Made by a program: the position numbers and the translations under genes. DNA of 64,000 nt, taken from Xenoacremonium recifei. Its lineage: Eukaryota > Ascomycota > Sordariomycetes > Hypocreales > Nectriaceae. Below are positions 12,663-25,228 of the stretch, in pieces. The stretch spans positions 248,001 through 312,000 of the forward strand of contig WOFQ01000014.1 of NCBI GenBank assembly GCA_012184525.1. Reading direction: 5' to 3'. Each line of letters opens with the position of its first letter. Position 1 is the stretch's first letter. The notes beneath the pieces were generated by a model that worked only from the letters and a program-made list of their open reading frames with translations, had not been told where the DNA came from and made no database searches.

Positions 12663-14492
12663 GCCTCGCCTCAGGCGCCTCATCCTCTCCATCAGATGCT
12701 CCAGCCCGGCTTCTTGCTGATGGATGCTCTGCAGATACTGGGCTGCGTCGACTCCACCCGTCACCCGTCATCCGTCAGCCAATGCCGCCGCTAAGACGGC
12801 TTCGCCAAATGCTTCTTTGACCAGCAGCGAGTTGCTGCCGTCATCTGGCGACGATGCGATGGGGTTGGATGCCAGCAGAGCAGCGAAGCTCTGCTGCCTG
12901 ACGCGCTGGCATTCGAGTATATCGGCTCTGCTAATCCCCGCAGGCGTCAATTCGCCAGGAGACGCCTCTCGACGACTCAATGACCGGGCCCCTGGTCGCG
13001 AGCAAATCTCCAGCCGACTTTTTCTCTGTTTCCTGACCCCCCTGGCCCAGACGCTTGTCCCAAACCGTGGCTCCGTCCAACGGCCTTCTAGAAAATTGCG
13101 GGCCTCGAGTCTCCCACAGACCTCGGAGGATTCTCTCTCTAATCACCATCCCCGGTCCGCCACAGGGGCCGGGATTGGCCCTCCTGGTGGCCCCCCCCTC
13201 CCCGGTGACTTTGAGGGGGTCTCAAGGCCTTCCGGACTCTCTGAGGAAGACCCCCGTGTCTCCATGCCTCCATGTCCTGCCTCCACTCGGCCCATTGCTC
13301 GTCGAGTCTCCTCGTCCGTCTGATCCCTACCGGGCCAAGTAACGAGTACTCAGGCCCTCTCTCGCGTCTCGCCCGCCCCCGGCTGAATGACGGGTGTCTC
13401 GCCTGGTCAACGATACCTGGAATCCCGGCTCTCGATACTCCAGCCTGGACGTCCAGGGGTCTCGAACCCCTTCGGTAGACGAAGAGGCGAGCAGGACGAG
13501 CGACTGGGGGCGTGTGTCCGGGAAGCGTCTTGCTTGTCAACTCTCAAGGCTACTGTACAGGGCCCTGTCCGGGTTGGAAAATGGCCCTGTCACGCATCGC
13601 CTCCTGTCCTGGACCAGCGCTCGGCACTTTGCCGTGTCTTTTTTGACGCCCTCTCTTCGACTCTGACCATCGTGTGTCTTGTCCCAGAGTCCCATATTTC
13701 TCCCACCTTATCAGACTCTGTCTCTCGTTTCCTCATCACCGTTCTCCCCCCCTTCTCCGGTTCCCCCCCAAGGAATGGATAGCGCTTGCTTCCTCTTCCT
13801 GTTGACGAGACCCTGATCCCTGGACTCATCGCGTTTACTGCTCCCTTGAGCTCCTGGGTCCTTCTCATTCATACGTACCCAGGCATATCACCGTCTTCTA
13901 AGGTGCTCGTTTCCAGACTTGTCCCAATGTCGGCAAGGTACCCACCGAGGACCCCCATTGCAGCCCGTTGTTGTTCTCCCTCCCTCTCACTCGCTATTAT
14001 CCGTCCTCCTTCCCAGTCCGGCCGCCTGCACTGTACTTGATCTCCAGTCCGCAGACCTGTCCGGCGCTTCTCCTCGTTGCACATTGCACTCCGGGATCGA
14101 TACTAGGCCTTGCCCCGAGTCTTGACCTAGACCTCCTGTTCCTGGACGTCAAGACAGCCCCCGTCCTGGTATCCACCCCCGGGGACAGTGCCGGACATTT
14201 GACCAGACACTCCCCTCCATCATCTGCCGTTGTGGTTCTTGGGCGCCATCCAGCCATCCTATACATACAAGTACACTTGCGCCTGCAACCTTGACTCGCT
14301 GTGCTCGGCTCCTCCCACCCCCCCAATCCGCATCCCGCAACCAGAGTCTAGGCGCGCATTTTGCCCCGGCACAGAAACAACAACTCACGACCATCATCAT
14401 TATCACAGCCTTCCCCTCTGATATACCCAGGAGGCCCGGGACAGCCATCGACAGCTCGACGATACTCTGGTCTCTGTGGCGAGGACTACTTG

Positions 14493-14513
14493 CAGACAGA
14501 CAGACAGACAGAC
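14493..14513. repeat. ACAG microsatellite in the regulator gene leader
   Basis: Five CAGA/ACAG units about 140 bp upstream of the predicted start codon of the Ndt80-like gene. Confidence 0.75.
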
Positions 14514-14649
14514 TCTGTTTGTTGGGGGGACGGACCTCAGACCGAGACTTGGATCCTCCTCTGGCCCGCTCCGCTAGCAACGACTTCTAGCCCAGGCAAC
14601 TCGCTCTGGTTGAGGGAGACGAAAAGAGTGTGCGCAAAGATATGATCCT

Positions 14650-16835
14650 ATGACGACTGTAGCGGCATATCCGGCCACTATGGCAGACCTGCGAGGAGAC
14701 CCGGCGCATTCGAGTCTGTGGTCGAGTTATGGCGGTTCCCTTCATCTATCGGGTCGAGTTGCCGACACCATCCCGTCGACATCTCCTCCGCTCTCAGCAC
14801 GATCCAGGAGCACCCAGGCCACCGCGGATCATCCGTCCTACTCTTACAGCCGGTATCCCCAGGACGACCAGCCCGAGCCGTATGAACGCCATCCCTCGTC
14901 CAGTCTCGCCTCCCACCACAGCTATCCCAACCTCAAGCGCTCTTTCTCCGAGACGGAGCCCCCGGCCTACCAGGAGATCGTCCAGGACTTGCGCGATGAT
15001 GGCTCCAAGTTGACGGTTAACCAAGACCACAAACTCTTGGCGTTCAAGAGAACCCAGGACAAGCACACCATTGTCGACCAGCATGGACGCATGCAGCAGC
15101 TGGACTTGTCCGCTCAGCTCCACGGCATGTTCTTCCTCTCTGAGATGCCCTCCAGCTCGGTCGATGGCAGCTTGATCCAACCGGAGTTGACTTGCTACCG
15201 ACGGAATCTTTTCCAAATTAGTGGCTCGTTGATTACCCCGAGGGGCCAGTTGTCAATCATCAACGAGGCTGGCGAGACCGTAGCAGTCAACAGCATGGAA
15301 GTTACCATCTCTGCGATCGAGTCCGTAGACGGAAATCCCGTCCGCTTGATCGTCATTCCCTGGAAAACGCCACCGCCAAACTCTACAGAAACCGCCGCCG
15401 CCCAGCAGGCTCCTGACCAGGAGCCACAGTCACTGCCCTTGATTCCTTTTCAGGAGGACGGGCAGGAAGTCGACGGGGAGCTGGCCGTCTATCCCATCGG
15501 TTGGCGTAGACTGCAATTTCGGATGTAAGTTTAACTCGTTGCACTCGCAACCGTGGCAAGCTGACCAAAACCAGAGCGACGGCGAACAACGGCCGGCGGA
15601 AAGAACTGCAGCAACACTTTGTCCTGCACCTGAAAGTGGTCGGAACGCTTGCCAGTGGTAGTAAAGTGGTTCTGACAGAGTCTACCACCGCTCCCATTGT
15701 AGTCAGGGGCCGCAGCCCTCGGAATTTCCAAGCTCGTAAGGAGATCCCATTGTTGGGATCAAGTGCTGGATCTCGAGGGCAAGCTCTGGTAGAGACAGGT
15801 TTGGGAGTCGTTGCCGGGACTTTGAACCTGAAGCATCAGGACGCCAAAAGGGGAATCGACGCACAGTTACCGCGGACAGCCTTCACCTTCAGCGCGCCCA
15901 AACTGCCCGGAACCCAACTTGGCTCTATCCGGTCAAAGTAAGTTGCGTCCTGTCTCCGAACTGACGGCGAGTTGTGCGGAACCAGAAATCGCTTGATCCA
16001 GGTGGCATAATCGCAACAAACTCGCCGATTTCATCGAAATGCGTGCTGACCGGAGTGCTCCAGCTCTTATCCGACTTGGTCGCCCCCAAGTCAGCTTCCA
16101 ATGTCCCAAGTACCGTCGTCCGGATCTGGGAACTACCCAGCGACCTCCTTGGGAGGGGATACGTTCCCCAAACTGCCGCTCGCCAGTGCTTCCCACTTCA
16201 CGGCCGAGCCCCAGGACATCAACCTCCCGACCTCGATAGGATCGTCCCTCCCAATTTCCCTGGTGACGAACGACCAGCAGCCTCAACTGCGGTCTCAGTA
16301 TACTTACGTCCAACCGACAACCGCTCCTCCTCAGCTCTCTCTTCAAACCAGTCCCATTGGCGCCCCGGAACACTCGCTCAGTATTCCACGCTATGTTGAC
16401 AACCCTCGACCGTCGAAGAGTCCTCGCCATGGGAACCACCCTTCGATACACAGCACAAACTCGATGCCCAACCATGAATCATCCCCCGAATATCGATATG
16501 GATCATACGCATCCGTAAACCCCAGCCCGAGCGATGTTTCGCACCCGAGCTACCATGCTGAATCGACTGCACAGACTCCGTCCACAGCGCGAGACTACTA
16601 CCCACCCGCAGCCTCGTGGACGACAACAGCCGGAGAACCTAGCTCAAGCGTGGCATACACGAATAATGACGGTCGATCCTTTTCCTTCTCTGGGGAGCCG
16701 TATAAGAGCGCAGCTGAGGGATCCTCATCGGTGAAGCCAGAAGTGAGCCACGCCCCGATGCAACCGCCAGTCTATAGCGGAGGGCCTCGGGGGTCGTTTG
16801 ACGCGATGAATCCGTACCCCTGGAGCGGCAACTAA
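14650..16835 (+). CDS. xprG: Ndt80/PhoG-family transcription factor, XprG-like
   Basis: Exons 14650-15524, 15575-15937 and 16064-16835, 669 residues; introns are 50 and 126 bp. The acceptor of intron 2 (..ctccag at 16063) is the only nearby one that keeps frame, giving RSNSYPTW across the junction. The DNA-binding domain spans roughly residues 140-370 and includes CYRRNLFQISGSLITPRGQ, VRLIVIPWKTPP and HFVLHLKVVGTLASG. The rest is Ser/Pro/Tyr/Gln-rich and disordered, as in activation regions. Family knowledge: Aspergillus XprG is a p53/Ndt80-like activator of extracellular protease genes and starvation responses, acting in the nucleus. The paralogue NdtA is the alternative, but the MTTVAAYPATMADLR start and the domain text suggest XprG. 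A second in-frame Met lies at 14680. The 8.9-kb upstream space suggests a long leader and complex control. Confidence 0.83.
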
Positions 16836-19281
16836 GTTTCCCTATGTGTCTTTTTTTCAAAAATAATCGGCATTGGCGCCCGAACCTGACTTATTTTTAT
16901 TAACGGCACCATCAAGACTTGGGATCTGGGATGACTTGATGGTACGCCATGACTCACCGACGCAATACCATTTCCTTGTCACGTCAGCGAATCCTGTAGA
17001 ATATTCGATTAATTCTTTTCTCGGGGGGGTTGTTTGGTACTCAGATTTTGGATGATGGATGGTTTTATGAAGACCTCCTAGGGTGGAGGTTCCACGAAGG
17101 ATGAGGGGCATGAGAGCTCGACGACGATTCGAACATACAGCCGCTTCATACGAACGAAATTGACGGCGTTGTTCATATCAACCGAGGCGTTGCCCGATGG
17201 GCCACAAAAATAAACAGCTCGATCCATCAGATTCAAATCTTGAGAAAGTCGTTTAAGATTTGGGGTCAAGGTTTTTGGCGGTCTGATTGGGCGGTCTCAT
17301 TGGCGATGCATTTTCCGGAGCCGAACTTCATGGTGCTTGACGTCTTTGAAATGTGGTTTTCATGGTCCGTGCCTTGGGCTTGCGAACTGGACGGATGGAA
17401 GGATTGGACGGGAGCTGAGGGTTTTGAACTTTGGGGATGGCTTTTGGCGATGGGTGTTGTCTTCGTTTGGCGGACCAGACAGACACTTGATAACCGGATG
17501 GTGGAGTCGGTTGGTTGCGGAGAAAGGATATCTTTCCTGGAAGAGTTGGGATTTCTTGGTCTCGTCGGTTTGTCAGGGGCAGAGGGCCCGTTCTATGTGT
17601 TAATGAATCATCACTGCCTGGATAGCCAACAGGGCTTCCTTGGCCAACGATATTTTCTTCTTATGCCAATAACATACACAACAATGGGGAGTTTGGGGAA
17701 AACCCGGGATATTTCGTATTTGCTGATGTGGCGTTGGGGGGTGCGGTGAGGCGCAACGGTGGATGTGGAGGTGAGGCTGAGAGAGCGCAGCTGAGACATG
17801 AAGATACGATGATCGCCGGCGGTGAGAGGCAGAGTGAGGATTGAACGATAGAGCAGAGACAGACAAGTAGATAATTATAATAACGAGCAGAAGGGAAGTA
17901 GCAGCCATATAATCTTAGGCCGTAATTACTGGCAGATCAGAGCGCGGGCCGGACCATAATGGCCGTGTCCGGGTTTGTCCTGGGATCCGGGACCGAGGGA
18001 CGGAGGGCCAACAGAAGGGAGGGCAGTTCACGACACGAAGACGGCAGGCCGTATTTATCTGAGTCTGCTGTAGCCCACCGGCAGTCGCCACAACGGCTTC
18101 AGGCGTAGGATTGCGCTGGGCTCCATGGAGATTGCAGTGAGACAGCCCAGCCCAGACTGGCGGGACGGGATGGGATGGGACAGGATGCAACGCAACCTAC
18201 GAGATGCCCGCCAGCCAGTTGCCAGCCCCATCCGATCACCAAGTCGCCGTGGCTCGTTCCGCATCTGAGCTGGAGATCCATGGGATGGGATGGCTGGCCC
18301 AGGCCCGTGGAGAGCTACTTTAGCAAGATCCTGGCCCGGCTGAGCCCCAGCCAGCTGAAGGCCAGCACGCGCAGATGGGCCGCCAGATGGGCTCTGGCTG
18401 GCGCGGGAAGCACAAAGCACGGAGCACCGCGCAGCCAATATCGTTCGCTAGTCCGCTCGGCTTCTCCGCAGGGCGGCCAGGGCCAGGGCGATCCAATCCA
18501 GCGTTGACGATGGCGGCGAGGATCCAATCTTCGTGTCGATTCGATAATGCCGTGCGTGGGCAGCAGCCCAGCTGGAGGTGCGAGGGCGAGGGCGAGCATC
18601 CCTTGCCGCATTCGTGCGTAGCGGCGTCCCGGCCTTCTGGGTGCCTGAGCCGGATCGCTTGTTGGCGCCGGGGATTGGCCCAGCTGAGATGGATGGGCGC
18701 GGCACAGAATCTGGCAGAACTAACCCCTGGAGCGTGATGGAGCGGTCTCGCTTCTCGTCTGGTCTGCTGCACTGCAATGCAACACAATGCATGGCTTCAG
18801 CTGGCTTTTGAGGTGCACTGCAGCAGTCCTGTCCCGTCCCGTCCAACCTTACACCGCATCGCAGCGTGCCAGCACAGCATTAGGTCCCACGTTTCAGCAC
18901 GCGAGTGCCGCTGGCCTTGCCTTATCTTATCGCCCCCGACTAGTGCCTGAGGTTCATGAGGCAGGTCATCCGTAATTTCTGTTGGGTTGCATCGGTCAAT
19001 ACGAACAACCTCTCTAGGCACAAATCTAAATCTAACTCTGCCCTCAACCCAACATCGCTCGACCTGCTGGTTCCGGCCTGCGGAATTGGCTTCGAGCATC
19101 TGCTGTTTGCGCCCTCCTCTGGTGACACCCAGTCCCACACAATCCTCTATTGCAGGCGCCCGATCCGCATTGCCCGATACCACCTTGACGGTAGCCTCGT
19201 GCCGCCAATCCCGCCAGTCGCAATTCTGCGAACGTGAAAGTCGGCAGTTTGTCATTTCGCATTGGTTGGTGCCCAACAACA
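16836..19281. other. Gene-free 2.4-kb interval after the Ndt80-like gene
   Basis: The first few hundred bases are A+T-rich and probably 3' UTR. From about 17.9 kb the DNA becomes G+C-rich with GGGAT-type repeats near 18160-18185 and 18280. The end must include the promoter of the DUF2011-type gene. A minus-strand frame at 17908-17600 begins with a signal-peptide-like stretch but has no other support. Confidence 0.5.
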
Positions 19282-20144
19282 ATGTTCGAAGTGCCGCAGG
19301 CCAAGAGGTGAGTGAGCCATTCGATGTCTCGGACCCTCCCGAGCAGCCCTCGAACCTCTGATCTCAGATCGGCTGACTCTCAGACCGTAGGGTGCGTCGC
19401 GAAGACCTTCAGGCCTCGGATGATGAGGCATGGAGCGAGGAGGACCAGGAGGTGGATGCTGAGCTGAGGGCGAGGTTGAATGCGCAGATTGCGAGGTCGT
19501 TGGGCTTGGATGCGAACTTTTCACAGGATGCTGGGGACAAGGCGCCTCATGATGGACCGAGCGCTGCACAACCCGCTGACGCGGCTGAGGGGGATGCTGG
19601 TGACGAAGAGTTTGCCTTCCGCTTGTTCAGCACTGCAAAGCCCGCGCAAAAGGTGGTACTCGAAGAGGACCTTGAGCCACAAGGCGAAGGAGCCTTTGTG
19701 GCAGGACGACCGTTATCCTACTACCTGGTGCAAGGTCTGTCCCGGGAACAACGGCAAGAGTTCAGCTTCGCAGCTGTTACGGGAGACGATGTATTGGCAA
19801 GATCAAAAGCTCGGTTCTGGGGTACCGAGATGCCCTGGCGGGTAACAAGAATCGCCGTCACGAAGAAAGCCAAACCGGGTGATACCTCAGCGCGGGAGGA
19901 CGGCAAGCGACGACGGCCTGGCAAGAAGCAACGCATATCATTGCGAAAGAAGAGCAAGGCTAGAGAGGAACAGGCCAAAACGACAGCCCAGAAGTTGGCG
20001 GAGAAGGAGGAGCATATAAAAGAGAAGAAAAAGCGGATGAACCGTCTCAAAAAGTTGAGAAAGAGGGCGAAGAATAAGGAGGCCAAAGCAGCGGCAGGCG
20101 GTGATGGGGGAGATTCTGGGGATGAGTCCGGCGGCTCTGATTGA
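19282..20144 (+). CDS. Small basic protein of the fungal DUF2011 type
   Basis: A 26-bp first exon (19282-19307, MFEVPQAKR) is joined by an 83-bp intron to 19391-20144, giving 259 residues. The second acceptor candidate (cgtag at 19390) is chosen because it keeps the frame and produces AKRVRREDL, the conserved N-terminal motif I associate with DUF2011. A central conserved segment reads FAFRLFSTAKPAQK and YYLVQGLSREQRQEF, followed by RFWGTEMPWRV. The last 90 residues are Lys/Arg-rich, form a likely coiled coil, and end in Gly/Asp/Ser. The basic tail suggests a nuclear or nucleolar protein, but the function is unknown. The family name is from memory. Confidence 0.72.
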
Positions 20145-20563
20145 AGCACGCTAGACATATTTGTTTTTGAGCTCCATTACGAATTAATGATCACTCTTAT
20201 TTCTAATTGTTTGCCATTATCCTTCGAGGACGTCCTGAATTTGATAGAGCGTTTGCAGAACCAGGCTGAGTCTTGTGGCGCTCTCCAGCCACAGCTGCGG
20301 CAAGAGCCAATGAGCGTGGCTAGCACGCCTCTAACCGCCCCCAAGGCTGCGACTCCCAAACTACAAGCGCCAACTCAGCAGCTCCGGCACCTCGACTTTC
20401 AACATCCAGTCCCGCCTTTGCGAAGAGGGAAAGCCGTGCTCGACAAAAAAAAGAGTCAGACGACCTAAGCATGGCCTGAGTCCTCTACTCCGCGAATTAA
20501 TCCAGGTGGCCAATCTCCGTCATCGAAAACGAGGAGCTCCGAACCTCCACGGCGGCCACCACC
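20145..20563. other. Intergenic interval between the DUF2011-type gene and the far11-like gene
   Basis: 419 bp that must hold the 3' end of one gene and the promoter and leader of the next. A short open frame at 20187-20468 has no family resemblance and sits where untranslated sequence is expected. Confidence 0.45.
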
Positions 20564-23500
20564 ATGAACAGCCTCTGGGCCTCGCGAGGCGGCCAGGAGC
20601 CTCCGCTGCCCACCGACGATGTAGCCGACACGGGCGAGGTTGCAGAAATCGGCGACGAGCCTGAGAACCCCGAGAAGCCCGCCGTGCCGCCGCCGCCGTT
20701 CCGTCCACCGCTCCAGCGCAATGCCCTACAGGCCGCCGCACCTCCCGCGCCCGCGCCGATGCCGCCGCCGACCAATGTCCAGCAACCGACCGACTCGTTA
20801 TCGTTGATGCAACTGCGGCGCATCGTGGCCGAGTTCAACCGCGCGGATCCCGTGGCCTACGACTTCGAGTACTCGGACATGGGCCCGCATGCTGAGGAGA
20901 TTGACGAGTGGTTCGTGTACCAGTTCTGGCAGTGGGTGCGGCTCAACTCGGCGCAGCGGGCCTTTGAGTGGCATTGGCAGCATGAGTTCCGGGTTCAGGA
21001 TGCGTGGGATGATGCCGATAATGAGACGCGGACGCGCTTCATCCAAGCTGCCATTGCCAGCGTACAGTCGAACGATGCGGCGTTGCGTTCTGCGAGTATC
21101 GGAAAGTTGGTGTATTTGGTGCTGGGACGCTGGGGAGACACGGCCATGCCGAATGCGACGGCGGGGGATAGCAAGTCTGTGGCGAGCATCTCGCAACTGC
21201 AGGCTATCAAAGCCGGCGTTGAATGTCTCACGTCGCTGGAGGGGCTACCAGTGATCTGGGAGGCCCTGCAAAACTGCTTCGAGCTGCATTGGTGAGTCCA
21301 TGAAGCACTCATGAAGCAACCTAGAGGAGTGGATTGTTTGTGGCTGACAATTTCCACAGGTCGGGTGATGCCTTGGGGCAGACGAGCGACCCTCAAGAAG
21401 CTCAGGATGAATTGATGAATCTTATGACGATTATGTACATTGCGATACAGGAAACACTGAACGACCCGGAAGACATGGCCTCGACCTACAAGAAGCTTCG
21501 TATGTGCGATTCCCTAGCTTCGGTATACAACATGACTAACAGAAGAGCCAGTCGAATTGAATCCGTCCTTGGTTGACTTCATGCAGACAGCCATGTCAAA
21601 GCTCAGGTGGGATGAGCAAAATGCCATGCCATCAACTCAGGTACACTTGTCTTGGTGACTCGTTCATCAATTATCTTGCTGACTTCGTTAGATTTTCTTG
21701 CTTTTCTGGAAATCCATCCTCCTCGTATTTGGTGGTTCTGAAGAACTAGCCGAGTTGAAAAGGGCAACCAGCGAGATGGACGACGATGGAAAGGATAAAG
21801 AGACTATCCTGGCCTCCCCGTTGGATTATCATGTTTTTCGTCAGGAAATCACCTCTAAATATCCAGCATACATTCCGCCTCAACCCATTATTCCCCTAGA
21901 AGCCGACAACACATCATTGCTTCCGCCTCTCCCGAACCAAAGCTCGAGGTTCAACGGCGCCAACGGAATCCTACCAGCACCGCCGGGTGCCCAGGGCGGA
22001 GGGGCATCTATTCTTCACCAACCTGTTCATATCGCTACTCCAGCGCCGTCACCACCACCATCGCCAGCCGCAGGGGGCAAGGGAGGCAAAAAGCAAAATT
22101 ATCAGACGAACCAGAACTTTCCTTTCTTGTACCCTCCTCTTGACGAAACCAGTAACAGTGCTGGCGGTAAGGGTCCAGCTGGAATTATAGACCGGAGATG
22201 GGAGGGTAGCGACATCCCGGCGTCTATTTTGGAGGCCGGAGAGCTCTTCTCGAAGCGAGTGAGGATGACGCGAGCAACTCGGCAATTATGGGAGGAACGC
22301 GAAAAGTTTCTCAAGTTTGAGCGTGGCTGGGATGATGAAAACGAGGACGAGATTGAAGGGTTGGATCTCAACGAGCTCTCACTTGAAGATCGTGAACTTC
22401 TCAAGGAGGTGAAGGCGGAGGACAAGCCGAATAAAGCAACCGCCGCAGAGTTGGAGATAGACTACGGACCACATCCGGAGAGACTCAGCGAGAGGGACAA
22501 GCAACGATTGATTGCTGTGGAGAGATTCTATGTAAGAGCTGGTGCTACTTGGACGATTGGTGACTGGACTGACAAGCCTACAGAGAGAAGCGTTGCCCCA
22601 TCTGCAATCCTTGATCATCGTTCTCCTACGACCTATTCTTAACAACGTTACGGCAATAGTTACCAACTCGCAACAGCAGCAACAAGTACAGCAACAACAG
22701 CAACAGCCGCCGGGGCCCGGCGCGGGTAGGGGTAACAACCCTGGCGTCAATGGCGGCCCAGGGGCTAACAAACCTCAAGAGGCGCCTGGCCAGAATGGCG
22801 TTAGAGAGGCCCCTGAGCCAACACCTGAAGAGATCGATGCGGCCAGAACTAGGGAAATCACGACCAAAGCCATGACTGGTATTATCCTGCTTTTGTTAAA
22901 ATGGACGAAGCTTTCTCGTAAGTACTTGCGACCCTATTAGTGTTATCTGTAACTAATTTTCTCGAAGATGTGCTCAAATTTGAGTACCTGACACAGCTCT
23001 TGTTGGATTCTAATTACATCCCACTCGTGCTAAAGCTTTTCGCCCATCAGGACATTCAGCAGGTCGTCGACAGCAAGATGGATCGAGTTGAGAACAGCTT
23101 CTTCCACTTTTGTAACCTACGGTCACGCTCCAAGGACAAGCCGGCCTCGGAGTCGGAGCAGGATGACGAAGATATCATAGATGAGAGCGAAGACGAGGCC
23201 GCTCCGCCTCCCATTCGCAGACGCCGGTCGCCCGTCGAGCTACAGGCCCAGCAGGAGGACCTAGACACGGATTCTGGCGGCGAGAGCCTGACCTCAACTC
23301 GGCCAGAGGTGGATGAGCTTGGGTACCCCGTCAACCCGCTGCCCGCCGAGCCCATCACAGACTTCTCGCGGCGCAACTTCTTCTCGCTCATCAACTACCT
23401 ACGCGTCCTGCAGAAGATCTGCAAGAACAAGGCGCACCGCAATTTACTGCTAGTGCAGTACAAGTCGTCCACCATCCTGCGCAAATCCCTGCGCGTCCCC

Positions 23501-23881
23501 CAGCAAGAACTCCGCCTCTACACCCTCAAGCTCTTCAAAAACCAGGTCCCCTACTGCGGCCGCAAATGGCGCCAGAGCAACATGCGCGTCATCACAGCCG
23601 TATACCTCCACTGCCGCCCCGAGCTTCGCGACGAATGGCTCGCCGGCAGCGACGTCGACGCCGAAGTCGACGCCGCGCTGCCGCTCGAGCAGGCCCTGCG
23701 CAGCCTGACGCACTGGCTGAACCTGCGCAAGTACCCGGACCGTATTGCGCCGGAGTTGAGGTTGGCGATGCGCGAGGAGCAGGATTTCTTCACGCGTGAG
23801 CTGGAGAAGTTGGATATGCCGTGGGATTTGGCCGGTGATGATGGGATGAGTGAGATGGAGCATGTTGAAGGCTGGGCTTAG
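20564..23881 (+). CDS. far11: Far11/STRIP-type STRIPAK complex subunit (N1221 and DUF3402 regions)
   Basis: Six exons: 20564-21291, 21360-21499, 21543-21640, 21692-22531, 22584-22917, 22968-23881; 1017 residues, all junctions in frame. The N-terminal region (SLMQLRRIVAEFNRADP, DYFE-like YDFEYSDMGPHAEEIDEWF) is the N1221-type block; the second half (ALPHLQSLIIVLLRPILNN, VLKFEYLTQLLLDSNYIPL, NFFSLINYLRVLQKICKNK) is the DUF3402 block. A Gln tract (about residue 635) and an acidic linker separate them. Family knowledge: yeast Far11, Sordaria Pro22 and animal STRIP1/2 are scaffolds of the STRIPAK PP2A phosphatase complex, controlling cell fusion, sexual development and mating arrest, and sit at ER or nuclear membranes. 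Length and exon pattern fit filamentous fungi. It converges on the MARVEL-type gene. Confidence 0.88.
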
Positions 23882-24267
23882 GAAGAACAGCCCTTCATAG
23901 ACTGGCGGGCGGGGGTTGCTTGTTGGTCCAGATAGATCGAGGTGAAAGGTGTAGTTCCAGAGGTTTACGTCAAAATCATCGTGTTAACGATAGAATCAAG
24001 GCTTTTCAAAATTGTTTTGCGCATGACTCCTATCGCTGTGAGAATTATCAAGTCAAACACATCGTCACATTTATAAGGACTTGTATTTGTGTAATGTACA
24101 CAGTCTCTATTAACATTATAGGACTACACATGTCCTTTAGACTATTCAGTTGTCATGTTCATAAACGAGTGGTTGCTCGGAGCATTACAGCAACATCGCG
24201 GGTATCTCTCCTCCCTTGTCCTTCGTTTCTCGATTTTTTTTTGGTTTGTTTCGTTTTAGTCAAGCAG
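23882..24267. other. Intergenic 3' ends between the convergent far11-like and MARVEL-type genes
   Basis: 386 A+T-rich bases between two convergent stop codons. Only 3' UTRs and terminators are expected; nothing coding is seen. Confidence 0.5.
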
Positions 24268-25228
24268 CTAAGCCCTATCATAAATGCCATCATCATAACG
24301 GTAGTTCGCAGGCGGGTAAGCTGTCCCGTGTTCCTCGGGCTCCGGGTAGTGAATCTGGCCATATCCATCCTGACGGCCCGTGACGCCGGGGTCAGGGTAA
24401 CCGTAGCCCTGTTCGTACTTGGTGCCGCCGACTCCGTAACCGGCGCCGTTGTCCGGGTTCACGGCGGTGCGCTCAGTGCCGTAGCTCTGGCGAACGGGTT
24501 CGAGCTGGTCTGGGTGGGTGTGCTCGGGCAGAGCGCCGTCGTTGTTCGTAGCGACAGTGTTGCGGCGGAACAACCGTGAGAAGAACCCGCCCTGCTTGCC
24601 GTAGCCGGAGGTGTAATCGTTGGCCGGGCTGGGGCCGAAGCGTTTCTCCTTGCGGTGGTGGCGGGCGAGTGCAACTTCGGTGAAGATGGAGAAGCAGAAG
24701 AAGAAACTAGAGGAATGTTATTGATGCTGAGAAAGGAAGTGGTGGGTTGGTTGGAAGAGCTTACATTGCGATGATGGCTACGGCGAGACAGGCCGACTGT
24801 AGACGGCAGGCCACGCGATAGCTGGGCAGCGCCGTAAAGCCACCGCTGCCCTGGGCCTTGTCACCCGCCTTGCCCTTCCCAAACGGCGTATCCAAATATC
24901 CGTTGCAGCTACTCGCACCGCCGCGGTTCGCAACCGCCACATAGATGAAGGCGCCGATGAAAGCGAAATCGAGCACGACGGCGAGGAAGCTGGTGAAGGT
25001 GAGGCCAGCAACGCAGCACAGAAGGACCAGGCCGCACAGCGTGTACAGCACGGCAACGCCCGAGACACCCTCTACGGCGCGGATGTCAGTGCTGATGGGC
25101 AGGCTGTGGTTGTGCAGTGTGGCTAGGAAGTACGAGTAGACGGCGAGGATGAGGGCCGCGCAACCGAACTGCACGCCGCGGAGGAACCACTGGACGGTCT
25201 TGAGGGCGAAGCCGGCTGTGGCGCCCAT
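24268..25228 (-). CDS. MARVEL-type four-span membrane protein with Tyr/Gly-rich tail
   Basis: Two exons, complement(24268-24706, 24765-25228), 300 residues, 58-bp intron. The first 155 residues hold four hydrophobic spans arranged as in fungal MARVEL proteins, with a short extracellular loop containing SSCNGYLDTPFG between spans 3 and 4. Span 4 runs across the intron (AIIAI then FFFCFSIFTEV). The cytosolic C-terminus is polar, with repeated Tyr-Gly and Pro residues (GYGVGGTKYEQGYGYPDPG). MARVEL proteins act in membrane microdomain organisation and vesicle trafficking; the exact role here is unknown. Nearby Ser/Pro motifs offer phosphorylation sites. Confidence 0.8.

Larger units (their letters stand above)
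5713..14649. other. 8.9-kb gene-free, G+C-rich region upstream of the Ndt80-like gene
   Basis: I find no reading frame on either strand with recognisable protein content; the open frames are short, mutually overlapping and typical of G+C-rich non-coding DNA. It holds many simple repeats (GTGC near 6568, GGCGA near 7062, GGT near 7941, a perfect 26-bp tandem at 12611, ACAG near 14493). The proximal part is likely 5' leader and promoter of the regulator gene at 14650; the rest may hold long non-coding transcripts or distal control sites. No tRNA was seen. Confidence 0.55.

Noticed and set aside
13390..13510. Hairpin resembling a tRNA T-arm on the minus strand (ggggttcgagacccc)
   Set aside because: No matching acceptor stem, D-arm or A box could be found at the proper distance, so it is not a tRNA.
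17240..17749. Plus-strand open frame of 169 codons after the Ndt80-like gene
   Set aside because: Trp/Phe/Gly-heavy text with no family resemblance, non-ATG start, in DNA expected to be 3' UTR or spacer.
17600..17908. Minus-strand frame with a signal-peptide-like N-terminus
   Set aside because: Hydrophobic start comes from an A+T-rich run; the remainder is His/Pro/Ser-rich and unlike a secreted domain. Not supported without transcripts.
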